Shown here in pieces: positions 55,901-64,000 of a stretch of DNA of 64,000 nucleotides. How positions within the stretch are numbered: the first letter of the stretch is position 1; each line of letters begins with the position of its first letter. The notes beneath the pieces were generated by a model. That model was not told the DNA's origin and made no database searches. It saw only the letters and a program-made list of their open reading frames with translations. The stretch covers positions 682,001 through 746,000 of the forward strand of contig NZ_JABAIV010000002.1 of the NCBI RefSeq assembly GCF_013003915.1. The letters run 5' to 3'. This stretch comes from Telluria aromaticivorans. Lineage in GTDB: Bacteria > Pseudomonadota > Gammaproteobacteria > Burkholderiales > Burkholderiaceae_D. The translations under genes were made by a program, and so were the position numbers.

Positions 55901-58266
55901 GGTTCCGCGTGCCAGGCTGCGAATTCATCGGCCAGCACGCCCACCAGCGACCCGGTCTCGTCGAGATAGACCGCGTACAGGCCAGGCGGAATTTCCAGGT
56001 CGCCGATGCGCTTGATCTCCGGCGCGGCAGCCGCCGTCTCTGGTTCAGCCAGTTCGACCAGCACCGGCAGCTCGGTCAGCGCCGGCTCCCCACCCTCCTG
56101 CACCCGCGCGGCCGCTTCCACGATGGAGCCGCTTTCGCGCGCCGACCAGCCATTGGCCACCAGGTCGGCCACCCAGTCGGACAGTTCCCGGTGCGCGTGC
56201 TTGAGCAGCGCCATCAGCTCCGGCGTGGCGTCGCGCGCTTCGGACAGCCAGACGTTCATGACCCGTTCGATCGCTGCGGCCGCTTCGGCGAAGCGCTCCA
56301 GGCTCACCATACGGCTGCTGCCCTTGAGCGTATGGAAGGAGCGGCGCAGCAGGGCCAGGACTTCCTGGCTGGCCGGATTGCTTTCCGCCTGCGGCAGCGC
56401 TTCGGCGACAAACCCCAGCACTTCCTGCGCTTCGAGGATGAAGATCTCAAGCAGTTCGGATTCGATCGAGGCTTCCTGGGGCGACTGCTCCGGCGCCGGC
56501 GCTTCTGGTGCCGCTGCTTCAGTTGCAGCCGCTTCCGGCGCCGCCTCGACGAACTCGAAAGGCAGCTCGCGCAGCAGGCGTTTCTCCAGGTCGAAAGTGA
56601 AGCGGCCCTTGGCCACTTCGCTGTTCTGGCCCAGCAGGTCGGTAAAGAAGCCGAGCGCGCCGATGTTCTGGGCGATGTTGTGCAGCACGCTCGATTGCGC
56701 CGTCACGTCGCCGTCGCTGCCGGCCAGCACCCGTACCTGGCCGGCAACGTGGCGCGCGGCTTGTACTGCCTGTTCCTGGTCGAGGATGCTGAGTGCGCCC
56801 TGCAGCTGGTGCAGCACCGGCTCGGCTTTTTCCAGCACCTCGCGTTTCGACGGGTCGTCGTAGTAATCGTCGAGCAGCTTCTCGACCTGGCGCAGGCCGG
56901 CCTTGATCTCGCCAGCCAGCACCGCCACGGTCTGCCCCTGCTGGATCTGGCGCGCCAGCTCGCCCTGCCATTGCGGCGCATCCGGCGGGGTTTCGCCGGC
57001 GGCCAGCGCCAGCAGGCGTGCGCCGACCGCTTCCGCGTTCTCGGCGAAATCGTCCGGCAACTGACGCAGCTGGTCCAGGCCATTCTCGACGAACAGCATG
57101 GCGGTCGCCATTTCCAGCCCCAGGCCGTCGCTGCGGCCGGCCGCCATGGCGTCGGTCGCGGCGCGTCCCAGCTCGCGCATCAGTTGCGCCAGGGCCGGCG
57201 CGCCCAGCTTTTCGCTGGCGCCGGCAAGGCGCGACAGTGCGTCGTTGAAATCCTCCTTGACCTCCGTCTCGGCCGCGCCCTCGGTGGCGATGCGGTCCCA
57301 GTCCGACTTGCTGCGCGCCAGTGCCTCGCGCGCTTCCTGCAAGGTGGCCGGGTCGATTCGGCCATAGCGGCGCGCCGCATAGTCTGCCGGCACCAGCCCG
57401 TCCAGGCCGCAGGCCTGGCGCAGGCGCTGCGCGTCTTCATCCGGCTGCCGCGCAGCCGCCACGAAGAACAGCGCGTCGCGCAGCATCGTGTCCGGGGTGC
57501 CGCCCTGCCCCTGCGCCAGGCGGCGCAGCTGCATGTTGACCTGCCCGAGCAGCTGTTTGACATACAGGTCGCTCTCGACCTGGCCGTCGGCCACCACGCC
57601 GATGAAGGCATGGATCGCTTCCCAGAACAGGCGTGGGCGTGGTTCGGCCTGCGCCAGCGCGATCGGTGCGATCGCATCGCGCATCCCGGCCGCATATTGG
57701 GGATCGCCGCTCTTCAGGTAAGGCAGCAGCGACTTTTCGAAGCGGGTGCGGCAGGCCGCGACATCGGCGGCCACGGAGGCCTGCGCACCGGCCAGCTCGA
57801 CCCCCTGGCCCAGGTTGGGGGGCAGCAGGTCGGACGGGTGGATGCGCTCGGCGCCGAGCTTTTCCTGCAGGTCGCGGTAATAGGGGAACAGGCGCGCCGG
57901 CTGCTGCGCCGCGCCGCCCAGGAGTTCATCGAGGTATTCGACCAGCGCCTGGTAGGCGTCCTGCACGATCTTGACCGACTCCGGCGTACAGGCCTGGCGG
58001 CCATCCTTGAAAGCGTCGATCAAGGCTTCGGCCGCAGCCCCCAGCGCGCCGATGCCATCGACGTCCACCAGCTGCAGCGCGCCGTGGGCCTGGTGCAAGT
58101 GGCTCTTGGCGTGCAGCAGCAGGGTTGGCTGGGCTTCCGCGCTGCGGTTGGCCGCATCGCGCAGGGCCGTGCCCGAGCGCCCCAGCGCATCGCGGATCTC
58201 GCCGATCACCCATGACAGGGGTCCGGTGTCGAAGGCGGGGATGCGGCTGGAAGGTGCGTTGGTCAT
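52963..58266 (-). CDS. chpA: ChpA-like hybrid histidine kinase of the Pil-Chp system
   Basis: CheA-type sensor kinase that controls type IV pilus activity. Of 1767 aa. Order: N-terminal ChpA/FimL-like helical domain (HLHQAHGALQLVDVDGI near 55), then Hpt domains with phospho-His candidates His645 (FHTLKGSSRM), His802 (AHTLAGTSATVG) and His1089 (LHTVKGSARM). A Pro/Ala/Glu-rich linker covers about 960-1060. HATPase follows (EHLLRNAIVHGIE, about 1360), then a CheW-like domain (about 1480-1620) and a REC domain with Asp1695 in LVDIEMPRMDG. Shorter than the Pseudomonas protein (about 2,470 aa). Fifth and last gene of its operon, 14 bp after pilJ. Confidence 0.93.
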   Translation of the reverse strand: MTNAPSSRIPAFDTGPLSWVIGEIRDALGRSGTALRDAANRSAEAQPTLLLHAKSHLHQAHGALQLVDVDGIGALGAAAEALIDAFKDGRQACTPESVKIVQDAYQALVEYLDELLGGAAQQPARLFPYYRDLQEKLGAERIHPSDLLPPNLGQGVELAGAQASVAADVAACRTRFEKSLLPYLKSGDPQYAAGMRDAIAPIALAQAEPRPRLFWEAIHAFIGVVADGQVESDLYVKQLLGQVNMQLRRLAQGQGGTPDTMLRDALFFVAAARQPDEDAQRLRQACGLDGLVPADYAARRYGRIDPATLQEAREALARSKSDWDRIATEGAAETEVKEDFNDALSRLAGASEKLGAPALAQLMRELGRAATDAMAAGRSDGLGLEMATAMLFVENGLDQLRQLPDDFAENAEAVGARLLALAAGETPPDAPQWQGELARQIQQGQTVAVLAGEIKAGLRQVEKLLDDYYDDPSKREVLEKAEPVLHQLQGALSILDQEQAVQAARHVAGQVRVLAGSDGDVTAQSSVLHNIAQNIGALGFFTDLLGQNSEVAKGRFTFDLEKRLLRELPFEFVEAAPEAAATEAAAPEAPAPEQSPQEASIESELLEIFILEAQEVLGFVAEALPQAESNPASQEVLALLRRSFHTLKGSSRMVSLERFAEAAAAIERVMNVWLSEARDATPELMALLKHAHRELSDWVADLVANGWSARESGSIVEAAARVQEGGEPALTELPVLVELAEPETAAAAPEIKRIGDLEIPPGLYAVYLDETGSLVGVLADEFAAWHAEPQRRASLEALKAAHTLAGTSATVGYAALQDIAHALELVLEKLAAPGPLLDEGGRELLDATLSRVRTMLQVFGLGELAPGQPDLVAQLGALLERLASQQAANLYGEADPVLAGKLDTLFATAYDELLASPDTPRDTATAAAPQAVRDEEAQSNALSEIDDLFDTFLDDPFAASAFAAPDLAPAAPGDDTPAFVPVTPDEAGLDEAPEAVAAVLASEPELEPEPEPHVHTEPAPLLPAVPLPALEDSALAAVPVFGDELDPDLLPVFLEEGADLFPQIGNSLRQWQQNPQDGAAAQGLQRALHTVKGSARMAGAMRLGQHTHELETQVENMVHAGTTTPAAFDELLASYDAALLLFEQLQQPQSPSTPPAQAAALEVPAGQQGARTPLVRVRADILDRVVNQAGEVSISRSRLENQVGSLKGALSDFSENLDRLRRQMREIEMQAESQIASRLSIAGEREFDPLEFDRFTRLQELTRMMAESVDDVEAFHDSLSRTVDSAADDLAAQSRMTRDLQRDLMRVRMVPFASLSERLFRVARQTAKETDKRVNLDIRGGAVEIDRSVLEQMAAPFEHLLRNAIVHGIEARSARLDAGKAETGEILVQVDQHGNEVAIQFSDDGAGLDLERIRSKARAMGLVGGNEAVSDQDAAELIFEPGFSTAEALSELAGRGVGMDVVRSEAQALGGRVVVTTEPGKGTRFSIHLPLTLAVAQVVLVASAGRTWALPSTLVEQVMQVRDTELAAAQASGSMPVAGQPHTLHALDALLGEAGHGPAMQRLNPVLVVHGAGGRIALRVDEVLGNREVVVKNIGPQLSRMPGIAGATVLGTGEIVLILDPVALAQLPAAPAASGAGNAQPAQRATIMVVDDSITVRRVTQRLLEREAYGVMLAKDGVDALEQIEHARPDLMLVDIEMPRMDGFDLTRQLRENPATSGVPIIMITSRTADKHRNVALGLGVNAFFGKPYQEAVLLAAIDSLLNKGQG

Positions 58267-58280
58267 GGGCTCGATAATGG

Positions 58281-60602
58281 TTAGGCGGCCACGCGGAAGC
58301 GCGACACCGAATCTTTCAGTTCCTGGGCCAGCAGCGCCAGCTCACGGATCGACTGCGCCGTCTGGCGCGTGCCGCCCTGGGTGTGCTCGGTGACCGACAG
58401 GATGTGCTGCATATTATGGGCCACACCGTTGGCGGACGTCGCCTGCTGTGTCGCCGCGCTCGAGATTCCCTGGATTAGCTCCGCCAGGCGGTTCGAGACC
58501 CGCGAAATATCTGCCAGCGCGGCGCCGGCCGCATCCGACAGGCGCGCGCCCTCGACCACGCCCTGGGTCGACTTTTCCATGGCCGCCACGGCGTCGTGGG
58601 TATCGGCCTGGATGGTGCGCACCAGCGCGCCGATGCCCTTGGCCGCTTCGCCCGAGCGTTCCGCCAGGCGCTGCACTTCTTCCGCCACCACCGAGAAGCC
58701 GCGCCCGGCCTCGCCGGCCGATGCGGCCTGGATCGCCGCGTTCAGCGCCAGCACGTTGGTCTGTTCCGTAATGTCCGAGATCAGGTCGGTGATCTCGCCG
58801 ATCTCCTGCGAGGATTCGCCCAGGCGCTTGATGCGCTTCGAGGTTTCCTGGATCTGCTCGCGGATCTCGTTCATGCCGAGGATCGCATTCTGCACCGCCA
58901 GCGCGCCCTGCTCGGCCGCGTCGACCGACTGGCGCGCCACCTCGGCCGATTCGTTCGCCGAGCGCGACACGTCGGCGATCTGGGTCGCCATGCGCAGCAC
59001 CGTGCTGGATGCTTCCTGGATCTCGCGCGACTGGGCTTCGGCTGCGCCCAACAGCTCGGTCGAGACGGCCTGGGCGCCGCTTGAAGCGCGCGTGACCTGC
59101 TCGGTGGTGCGGATCACGCGCAGCACCAGTTCGCGCAGTTCTTCCACCGTATAGTTGACCGAGTCGGCGATCGCGCCGGTGATGTCTTCCGACACCGTCG
59201 CATGCACGGTCAGGTCGCCGTCCGCGACTTCCTGCAATTCGTTCATCAAGCGCAGGATCGCCGCCTGGTTCTGGTCGTTGGTGGCCTTGGCTTCTTCTTC
59301 CTTGGCCTGGGCCAGCTGGCGCATCGCCTCGGCTTCCTGCCTTCGCGCTTCGGCGCCCTGGGTGCGGTTGCGCGAGTCCTGCAGCATGACGCGGCTGATA
59401 CTGCCGCCCATCGCCAGCGTGAAGATCGAGGCGCCGACCAGCAGCCAGAACCAGCTGCTGCGCGTGCCCAGCAGCCGGCGGTATTCCGCCTGCACCCGCT
59501 CGAGCGTCGAGCGCAGGCCCTCGTTGTCGCGCGCGATGACCTGCTCGGCAACGCGTGCGGCCTCGAAATTGTGGAGATTGGTCTTCAGCGGCGCCATGCC
59601 CTGCTGCCAGCTGCGGAACGAGGTGCGTGCGGCAGCGATCCGCTCGCGCAGCTCGATGTCGGCGACCGGCGCCAGTCCCAGGGCCGGATTAAGGCCGACC
59701 AGGGCGTCCAGCAGCGCACCCAGTTCGGCGCTGTCGCGCGCGATGGTGTTGGCGGCCTCGCGGTGTGCGGCGCCGGGTGCGGTGAAGGCATGGGCCGATG
59801 CCGGCAGGCGTTCCGAAATCGCCACCAGGCGCTCGAGCGCGGCATCCTGGCGCGCGCTGGCGCCGCGCAGCCGGTCGGCCAGGCTGCGCAGCTCGGGAGC
59901 GAGCACGTCGAGCCGGGCCACGCTGGCGCCAAAACCGACCAGGTGGCGCTTGTTGCCGGCGATGGTAGTGGCAGCGGCATTCGAGGCCGACCAGGCCGCG
60001 CGTGCCTTGGCCAGCAGGGGCGCCAGCTCGCTGGACGCCGGCGGGATCGCGTTCGGGCCCGCTTTGCCGCCTCGCGCCAGCAGCGCCAGCAGGCGTCCCA
60101 GTTCGGCGCGGCTGTTGTCCAGCTGGCTGAAGGCGCTCACGTCGCCGCGCAGCGCATTCGGCGCCGACTTGGCGACCCGCTGCGAATGCATCAGGGCGTC
60201 GGCAGCCACCTGGCCCTGGGTCGACACCACGCCGTTGTGGGCGGCGTTCTGCCACATGGCCAGCACGGTCAGCAGGATGCCGATCGCAAAGGCCGCCAGC
60301 ACCAGGCGCAGCTGGCTGGCCAGCGACAGGTGGCCGATCAGCGGCAGGCGCAGGTCTTCGCCTTCGCTTGGTGCGGCAGCCAGGGGCTTGCGCGGGCGCG
60401 TGTTGCCGAGGCGGCGGGCGGCCGCTTCGGCCGAGCCGTGCTGCGGGGCCTGCTGGTGCGACGGGACGTCGTTCGAGGGCTGCTGCGGCAGCATGCCCGG
60501 GCCGAACTGGGTGTCGGGCGAGACCAGGGCGGTATCGTCGTCCGCGCTCGCGGCATTGTCTTTCAAGAAGGCGTTCATGCTGATCTTCGAGGCAAATCCC
60601 AT
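58281..60602 (-). CDS. pilJ: PilJ-like methyl-accepting chemotaxis protein
   Basis: Of 773 aa. Unusually long cytosolic N-terminus (about 1-90, low complexity), membrane segment about 95-115, a large periplasmic helical domain (about 116-375), a second membrane segment ([18 protein letters not shown]) and HAMP. The signalling tip is [46 protein letters not shown], the hallmark of MCPs. In the Pil-Chp context it is the receptor feeding PilI and ChpA. Start at 60602. Confidence 0.92.
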   Translation of the reverse strand: MGFASKISMNAFLKDNAASADDDTALVSPDTQFGPGMLPQQPSNDVPSHQQAPQHGSAEAAARRLGNTRPRKPLAAAPSEGEDLRLPLIGHLSLASQLRLVLAAFAIGILLTVLAMWQNAAHNGVVSTQGQVAADALMHSQRVAKSAPNALRGDVSAFSQLDNSRAELGRLLALLARGGKAGPNAIPPASSELAPLLAKARAAWSASNAAATTIAGNKRHLVGFGASVARLDVLAPELRSLADRLRGASARQDAALERLVAISERLPASAHAFTAPGAAHREAANTIARDSAELGALLDALVGLNPALGLAPVADIELRERIAAARTSFRSWQQGMAPLKTNLHNFEAARVAEQVIARDNEGLRSTLERVQAEYRRLLGTRSSWFWLLVGASIFTLAMGGSISRVMLQDSRNRTQGAEARRQEAEAMRQLAQAKEEEAKATNDQNQAAILRLMNELQEVADGDLTVHATVSEDITGAIADSVNYTVEELRELVLRVIRTTEQVTRASSGAQAVSTELLGAAEAQSREIQEASSTVLRMATQIADVSRSANESAEVARQSVDAAEQGALAVQNAILGMNEIREQIQETSKRIKRLGESSQEIGEITDLISDITEQTNVLALNAAIQAASAGEAGRGFSVVAEEVQRLAERSGEAAKGIGALVRTIQADTHDAVAAMEKSTQGVVEGARLSDAAGAALADISRVSNRLAELIQGISSAATQQATSANGVAHNMQHILSVTEHTQGGTRQTAQSIRELALLAQELKDSVSRFRVAA

Positions 60603-60620
60603 ACCGGCTCCTGGTGCGGC

Positions 60621-61157
60621 TTACTGAATGTCTGGTTGTTGTGCGATGAGCAGGAAGCGCGCTTCCCGCACCAGCGCCGCCAGCGAGAGCGGCGTCCAGA
60701 GGATGTTGTCGGCATCGCGCAGGGCGTCGCCCTCGCGCTGCATGCTGCTGGCCTGGCGCAGTCCATACACGCGGTCGGCCAGCAGGGCGCAGTTGAAGCC
60801 GAGCGAAGGCGCGAAGGTCACCAGGCGGGCGCCCGGTGCAGGCGCGGACGGCTGTGCATCGGCGCCGAGGTAGCGCGCCAGGTCGATCACGCCGACCAGG
60901 GTGCCGCGCACGTTGGCCAGGCCCAGGTACCAGGGCTGGGCCAGCGGCACCCGCGCCAGCGGTACCGGTGCGACGATTTCGCCGGCTTCGAGCAGGTCGA
61001 GCAGGTAGCGGGTGGCGCCGACCTGCATTCCCAGCTGGCGGATCGGCGCGCCGCTGCCGCTTTTGGCGGCCTGCATGCGTTCGAGGAGCTGTTCCTGGTA
61101 TTCGCGCAGGCGGGTGCTGCGCGCGTCGGCGTCCTGCCGCGGCTCGCCCGCGGTCAT
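60621..61157 (-). CDS. pilI: PilI-like CheW adaptor
   Basis: Of 178 aa. CheW fold with RYLLDLLEAGEIVAPVPLARVPLAQPWYLGLANVRGTLVGVIDLARYLG, linking receptor and kinase. The ATG overlaps the pilH stop (ATGA). A region of 30 charged residues precedes the domain. Confidence 0.9.
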   Translation of the reverse strand: MTAGEPRQDADARSTRLREYQEQLLERMQAAKSGSGAPIRQLGMQVGATRYLLDLLEAGEIVAPVPLARVPLAQPWYLGLANVRGTLVGVIDLARYLGADAQPSAPAPGARLVTFAPSLGFNCALLADRVYGLRQASSMQREGDALRDADNILWTPLSLAALVREARFLLIAQQPDIQ

Positions 61158-61561
61158 GCCGCGGCGGCGGCCGGGGCTGCGGCCGATGCAGCTTTCTCGT
61201 CCAGGGTCGCGATACTGGCCAGCAGCAGCGCTGGATTCACCGGCTTGACCAGGTAATCCTTCGCGCCCTGGCGCATGCCCCAGATGCGGTCGGTTTCCTG
61301 GTTCTTGCTGCTGCAGATGATGATGGGGATCGCGGCCAGTTCCGGGTCGCGCCCGATCGAGCGCGTCACCTGGAAACCGTTCGCGCCGGGCATGACGACA
61401 TCCATCAGGATCAGGTGCGGACGCTCGGCGCGGATCTTGCCGATCGCTTCCTCGCCGTTGACGGCGGTGGTGACGCTATAGCCATGCTTGACCAGGACAT
61501 CGGTCAGGTAAAAGCGCTCGGTCGGGGAATCGTCGACGATCAGGATCTTGTGTATGGCCAC
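61154..61561 (-). CDS. pilH: PilH-like single-domain response regulator
   Basis: Of 135 aa from a GTG at 61561 with GGAG seven bases before; no ATG is near. CheY fold: [33 protein letters not shown] (phospho-Asp), [12 protein letters not shown] and [10 protein letters not shown] 13-residue Ala-rich tail ends it. In Pseudomonas PilG and PilH act on opposite ATPases; which is which here rests on gene order. Confidence 0.9.
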   Translation of the reverse strand: MAIHKILIVDDSPTERFYLTDVLVKHGYSVTTAVNGEEAIGKIRAERPHLILMDVVMPGANGFQVTRSIGRDPELAAIPIIICSSKNQETDRIWGMRQGAKDYLVKPVNPALLLASIATLDEKAASAAAPAAAAA

Positions 61562-61587
61562 GTGGGGCTCCGGAATTTCGGTCAATA

Positions 61588-61983
61588 TCAGGCTTTGGCA
61601 GCCGTGTGTTCGCGCACGGCAGCCAGCAGGCTGTCTTTGGAAAAGGGTTTGGTGAGGTAGGCGGAAGCGCCGACCATCGCGCCGCGCGCGCGGTCGAACA
61701 GGCCGTCCTTGGACGACAGCATCAGCACCGGCGTCGCATGGAAGCGCGCGCTCTTCTTGATCAGGGCGCAGGTCTGGTACCCATCCAGGCGCGGCATCAG
61801 GATGTCGCAAAACACCAGTGCGGGATGGTGGTCGTTGATCTTGGCGAGCGCGTCGAAACCATCGTCGGCCAGCACGACCTGGTAGCCTGCCTGGGTCAGG
61901 AAAATCTCGGCGGAGCGGCGGATCGTGCTGCTGTCGTCGATCACCATGATGGTCAGGCCGGTCGGTTGCGGCGATGTCGTCAT
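61588..61983 (-). CDS. pilG: PilG-like single-domain response regulator
   Basis: Of 131 aa. IMVIDDSSTIRRSAEIFL, LVFCDILMPRLDGYQT (phospho-Asp), VLMLSSKDGLFDRARG and AYLTKPFSKDSLL. First gene of the five-gene unit; 26 bp before pilH. The pair of stand-alone CheY proteins at the head of the operon is the pilGH arrangement. Confidence 0.92.
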   Translation of the reverse strand: MTTSPQPTGLTIMVIDDSSTIRRSAEIFLTQAGYQVVLADDGFDALAKINDHHPALVFCDILMPRLDGYQTCALIKKSARFHATPVLMLSSKDGLFDRARGAMVGASAYLTKPFSKDSLLAAVREHTAAKA

Positions 61984-62108
61984 TTTCGTTTCACTTCAGC
62001 ATGAAGCGCCACGATAGCACAGCGCTTATCCCTTGTGCGTGAAGTGTTGCAGCGGGTCAACTAGGCAAAATGGCACGCTGCGGCTCCCTTGAGAGCCATC
62101 GCCGACTC

Positions 62109-62216
62109 GTAGGGTGGGCAAGTTCCTTGCCCACGCGTTCAACCAGCGGTAGCACGGCCGCGGTGCGGTTCTCCTGCGCTAACCATCACCGCGTGGGCGG
62201 AATCCGCCCACCCTAC
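62109..62216. repeat. dispersed two-hairpin palindromic element, copy 8
   Basis: 108 bp from GTAGGGTGGGC to GCCCACCCTAC. Left hairpin GGGCAAGTTCCTTGCCC, right hairpin GGGCGGAATCCGCCC. The core AACCAGCGGTAGCACGG matches copy 1. It lies between pilG and the rubredoxin gene, 22 bases from the latter's stop. Confidence 0.9.
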
Positions 62217-62238
62217 GATTTCTCACTGATCTACCGCC

Positions 62239-62427
62239 TCAAATGGCGGTCATCTCGAAATCGTCCTTGCGCGCCCCGCACTCCGGGCAGGTCCAGTTCA
62301 TTGGCACATCGGCCCAGCGGGTGCCCGGCGCAATCCCATCCTCCGGCGCACCCGTTTCCTCGTCGTAGACCCAGCCGCAGATCAGGCACATCCAGGTCTG
62401 GAAAGCGACGGTTGTTTCAGTACTCAC
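62239..62427 (-). CDS. rubredoxin
   Basis: Of 62 aa from a GTG at 62427 with AAGGA upstream. Iron site C-x2-C in WMCLICGWVYDEETG and C-x2-C in TCPECGARKDDFE. Small electron carrier. In betaproteobacteria commonly found next to the thiD-hemL pair, as here, divergently transcribed. Confidence 0.96.
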   Translation of the reverse strand: MSTETTVAFQTWMCLICGWVYDEETGAPEDGIAPGTRWADVPMNWTCPECGARKDDFEMTAI

Positions 62428-62466
62428 GGTGATTCCTTGTATATAGATAAATTAAATAAAGCCGCA

Positions 62467-62611
62467 GGAACGTCGAAGAACCGTAGCGAGCGGCAGCAAT
62501 GGTGGCTAAGCCCCCAAGGGGATAATGCTCGCTGTACGCTAGTACAGCGAGCAGCGCAACCAGCGTGGTCCGGGCCGCCAGTGCAACGGGCAGTAGGTTA
62601 TTCGACGTTCC
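62467..62611. repeat. 145-bp element with long terminal inverted repeats and inner hairpins
   Basis: GGAACGTCGAA (62467-62477) pairs with TTCGACGTTCC (62601-62611). After one G-A mismatch four more pairs extend this (AACC with GGTT), giving 15 pairs in 16 positions. Inside, GGTGGC can pair with GCCGCC, and an 11-bp perfect hairpin GCTCGCTGTAC-GCTA-GTACAGCGAGC lies at 62527-62552. It sits in the 226-bp gap between divergent rubredoxin and thiD-like genes. It could be a structured RNA gene or a miniature inverted-repeat element; no target-site duplication is seen. Confidence 0.6.
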
Positions 62612-62653
62612 GTCTAGTAAAATGGGAGAGTGAGCATCTTAATCTAAGCCGTC

Positions 62654-63493
62654 GTGCAAAGCCAACCGCTACCCCTCATCATGACTTTCGGCGTGTCCGA
62701 CCCGGTCGGCGCACTTGGTGTCCAGTCCGACCTGGCTGCCTTTGCCGTGCACGGATGCCATGGCCTGTCGGTGGTCGCCGGCATCCTGGTGGCCGACAGC
62801 GCCAAGGTCGAAAACCTGCATGAAGTCGACAGCGACTGGATGGCCGACCAGGCCAGGGTCCTGCTTGAGGACATGCCGGTCGCCGCCTTCAAGGTCGGCG
62901 CCGTCGCCACCGTGCTGCAGCTGGCCGCGATCGCCGAGATCGTCTCGGACTACCCGGACGCGCCCCTGATCCTCGATCCCTTCCTCACCGCCCTGCCCGA
63001 CTCGGGCCTGGCCGACGAAGAGATGCTGTCGGCGATCCGCTCGATCCTGGCGCCCCAGACCACGGTGCTGATGCTGTCGCAATCGGAACTGGGCCGCATG
63101 GCCGAGACCTGGCGCGAGGGCCATGTCAACGGCGAAGACACGCTGCTCGAAGACGTTGCCGAACTGACCACGGCCGGTTGCCAGTACGTGCTGGTGATGG
63201 GCACCCGCGACGACATCGGCACCTGCTCCAACACCCTGTTCGACGCCGACGGCGAAGTCGCGCGCGTGGAATGGAAACACCTGCCGGGCCCCTTCATCGG
63301 CGCCGGCAATACCTATTCGGCCGCGTTCACGGCCCTGATGGCGCGCGGCATGGATGCGAAACAGGCCTTGTTCGCCGCCCAGGAATACACGACCGGCACG
63401 CTCGAACACGCCCAGCGCTTCGGCATGGGCAAGTTCATCCCCAATAAATTCTACCGGCGCCAGCACGGCCCAGCATCCATCAATGACCACTGA
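62654..63493 (+). CDS. ThiD-like hydroxymethylpyrimidine/phosphomethylpyrimidine kinase, altered active site
   Basis: Of 279 aa from a GTG at 62654 (an ATG at 62681, [18 protein letters not shown], is an alternative start). The ribokinase-like fold is clear: [24 protein letters not shown] and a late [19 protein letters not shown]. ThiD normally has GTGC with a catalytic Cys at the last motif; here it is GAGN (Asn about 219), and the usual QNT region reads VADSAKVEN. Adjacent to and overlapping hemL by 11 bases, so a kinase acting on a B6 vitamer for the PLP enzyme HemL is one possibility. Confidence 0.75.
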   Translation: MQSQPLPLIMTFGVSDPVGALGVQSDLAAFAVHGCHGLSVVAGILVADSAKVENLHEVDSDWMADQARVLLEDMPVAAFKVGAVATVLQLAAIAEIVSDYPDAPLILDPFLTALPDSGLADEEMLSAIRSILAPQTTVLMLSQSELGRMAETWREGHVNGEDTLLEDVAELTTAGCQYVLVMGTRDDIGTCSNTLFDADGEVARVEWKHLPGPFIGAGNTYSAAFTALMARGMDAKQALFAAQEYTTGTLEHAQRFGMGKFIPNKFYRRQHGPASINDH

Positions 63494-64000
63494 TAAAAGC
63501 ACCTCGAAGAACGACATCCTGTTCGCCCGCGCCCAGCAAACGACCCCGGGCGGCGTCAACTCGCCGGTGCGCGCCTTCCGCTCGGTGGGCGGCACCCCGC
63601 GCTTCATCACCCGCGCCGAAGGCCCGTATTTCTGGGACGCGGACGGCAAGCGCTACATCGACTACATCGGTTCCTGGGGCCCGGCCATCGTCGGCCACGC
63701 CCATCCCAAAGTCATCAAGGCGGTGCAGGATGCTGCGGCCAATGGCCTGTCCTTCGGAGCGCCCACCGAAGGCGAGATCGAGATCGCCGAAGAAATATGC
63801 AAGCTGGTGCCGTCGATCGAACAGGTGCGCCTGGTCTCGTCGGGCACCGAAGCGACCATGAGCGCACTGCGCCTCGCGCGCGGCGCCACCGGGCGTGACA
63901 AGATCGTCAAGTTCGAAGGCTGCTACCACGGCCACGCCGATTCGCTGCTGGTAAAAGCCGGCAGCGGCCTGCTCACCTTCGGCAACCCGACCTCGGCCGG
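63483..64000 (+). CDS. hemL: glutamate-1-semialdehyde 2,1-aminomutase, cut by the window end
   Basis: Makes 5-aminolevulinate in the C5 heme pathway. The first 172 codons are present from ATG 63483, which overlaps the thiD-like stop. Start reads [19 protein letters not shown], then [36 protein letters not shown], and [20 protein letters not shown] and EGCYHGHAD, all typical of HemL. The Lys that binds PLP would lie beyond the window. Confidence 0.97.
   Translation, partial: MTTDKSTSKNDILFARAQQTTPGGVNSPVRAFRSVGGTPRFITRAEGPYFWDADGKRYIDYIGSWGPAIVGHAHPKVIKAVQDAAANGLSFGAPTEGEIEIAEEICKLVPSIEQVRLVSSGTEATMSALRLARGATGRDKIVKFEGCYHGHADSLLVKAGSGLLTFGNPTSA

Noticed and set aside
55909-58215. 768-codon plus-strand frame opposite chpA
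   Set aside because: Antisense shadow of chpA; repetitive Arg/Gln/His composition and no homology.
59202-61256. 684-codon plus-strand frame opposite pilJ and pilI
   Set aside because: Antisense shadow; no start signal or family motif.
62467-62611. 6S RNA
   Set aside because: The closed-stem, bubble and hairpin shape is suggestive, but size and conserved sequence blocks could not be matched by eye; kept as an unnamed element.
62612-62653. TPP riboswitch in front of the thiD-like gene
   Set aside because: Only about 40 bases lie between the 145-bp element and the start, too short, and no CTGAGA/GGAACCTG-type core is seen.

Overview
The window is a piece of a GC-rich betaproteobacterial chromosome, most likely from the Oxalobacteraceae (Massilia/Janthinobacterium/Duganella group). 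The pointers are strong GC3 bias, the tsaE-amiC-mutL-miaA arrangement, a MutL with the endonuclease motif, an alpha-type carbonic anhydrase, a beta-class glutathione transferase, an H-NS protein of the QWTGRGRQPKW type, a PyrC-like protein without catalytic histidines beside PyrB, a PEP-CTERM mini-protein and a Pil-Chp cluster. This assignment is inferred from gene content; no rRNA is present. No IS, prophage, integrase or CRISPR array is seen. Almost everything is core chromosome.

Layout. 0-10.5 kb: DUF3052-like protein, queG, tsaE-amiC-mutarotase, alpha-carbonic anhydrase, DedA protein, cyclophilin, mutL-miaA. 10.5-12.7 kb: two identical tRNA-Met(CAU) genes with a consensus promoter and terminators, a 52-aa basic protein, a DUF2007-like protein and a DUF445 membrane protein. 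12.9-17.1 kb: an acyl-CoA cluster (thiolase, acyl-CoA dehydrogenase, CaiB/AMACR type) divergent from a TetR regulator with a palindromic operator between them. 17.2-25.2 kb: CPA2 antiporter, a divergent FtsH-like AAA+ protease, a PEP-CTERM mini-protein, DUF1697, GST, an HDOD pair and an HTH-like protein with an Ala/Gln tail. 25.8-36.9 kb: miaB-phoH-ybeY-corC-lnt, then glyQ-glyS-gmhB-plsC-SprT-like peptidase. 37.1-43.1 kb: envelope sugars (waaC-waaA, phosphomannomutase, a WecA/MraY-type transferase) and H-NS. 43.4-51.1 kb: apaH, ilvD and the operon yqgE-ruvX-pyrR-pyrB-pyrC'-acyltransferase. 51.3-62 kb: photolyase and the five-gene pilG-pilH-pilI-pilJ-chpA system. 62.2-64 kb: rubredoxin, a ThiD-like kinase and the start of hemL, which runs off the end.

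How the genes work together. Several units are translationally coupled (stop/start overlaps at mutL/miaA, miaB/phoH, phoH/ybeY, waaC/waaA, pilH/pilI and ruvX/pyrR). Themes are tRNA modification (queG, tsaE, miaA, miaB), envelope building (amiC, lnt, gmhB, waaC, waaA, plsC), RNA maturation (ybeY, ruvX) and pilus-linked surface signalling.

The most distinctive non-genic signal is a family of eight intergenic palindromic elements (about 107-167 bp). Each is bounded by GTAGGGTGGGC and its inverse and built from two hairpins around a variable core. They sit in gene-end gaps, half of them between convergent genes, and two supply the stop codon of the neighbouring gene. The second is a 145-bp element (62467-62611) closed by a 16-bp near-perfect inverted repeat, which may be a structured RNA or a miniature mobile element. 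I found no clearly novel multigene system. The FtsH-like paralogue, the catalytically altered ThiD-like protein beside hemL and these two DNA elements are the best candidates for follow-up.
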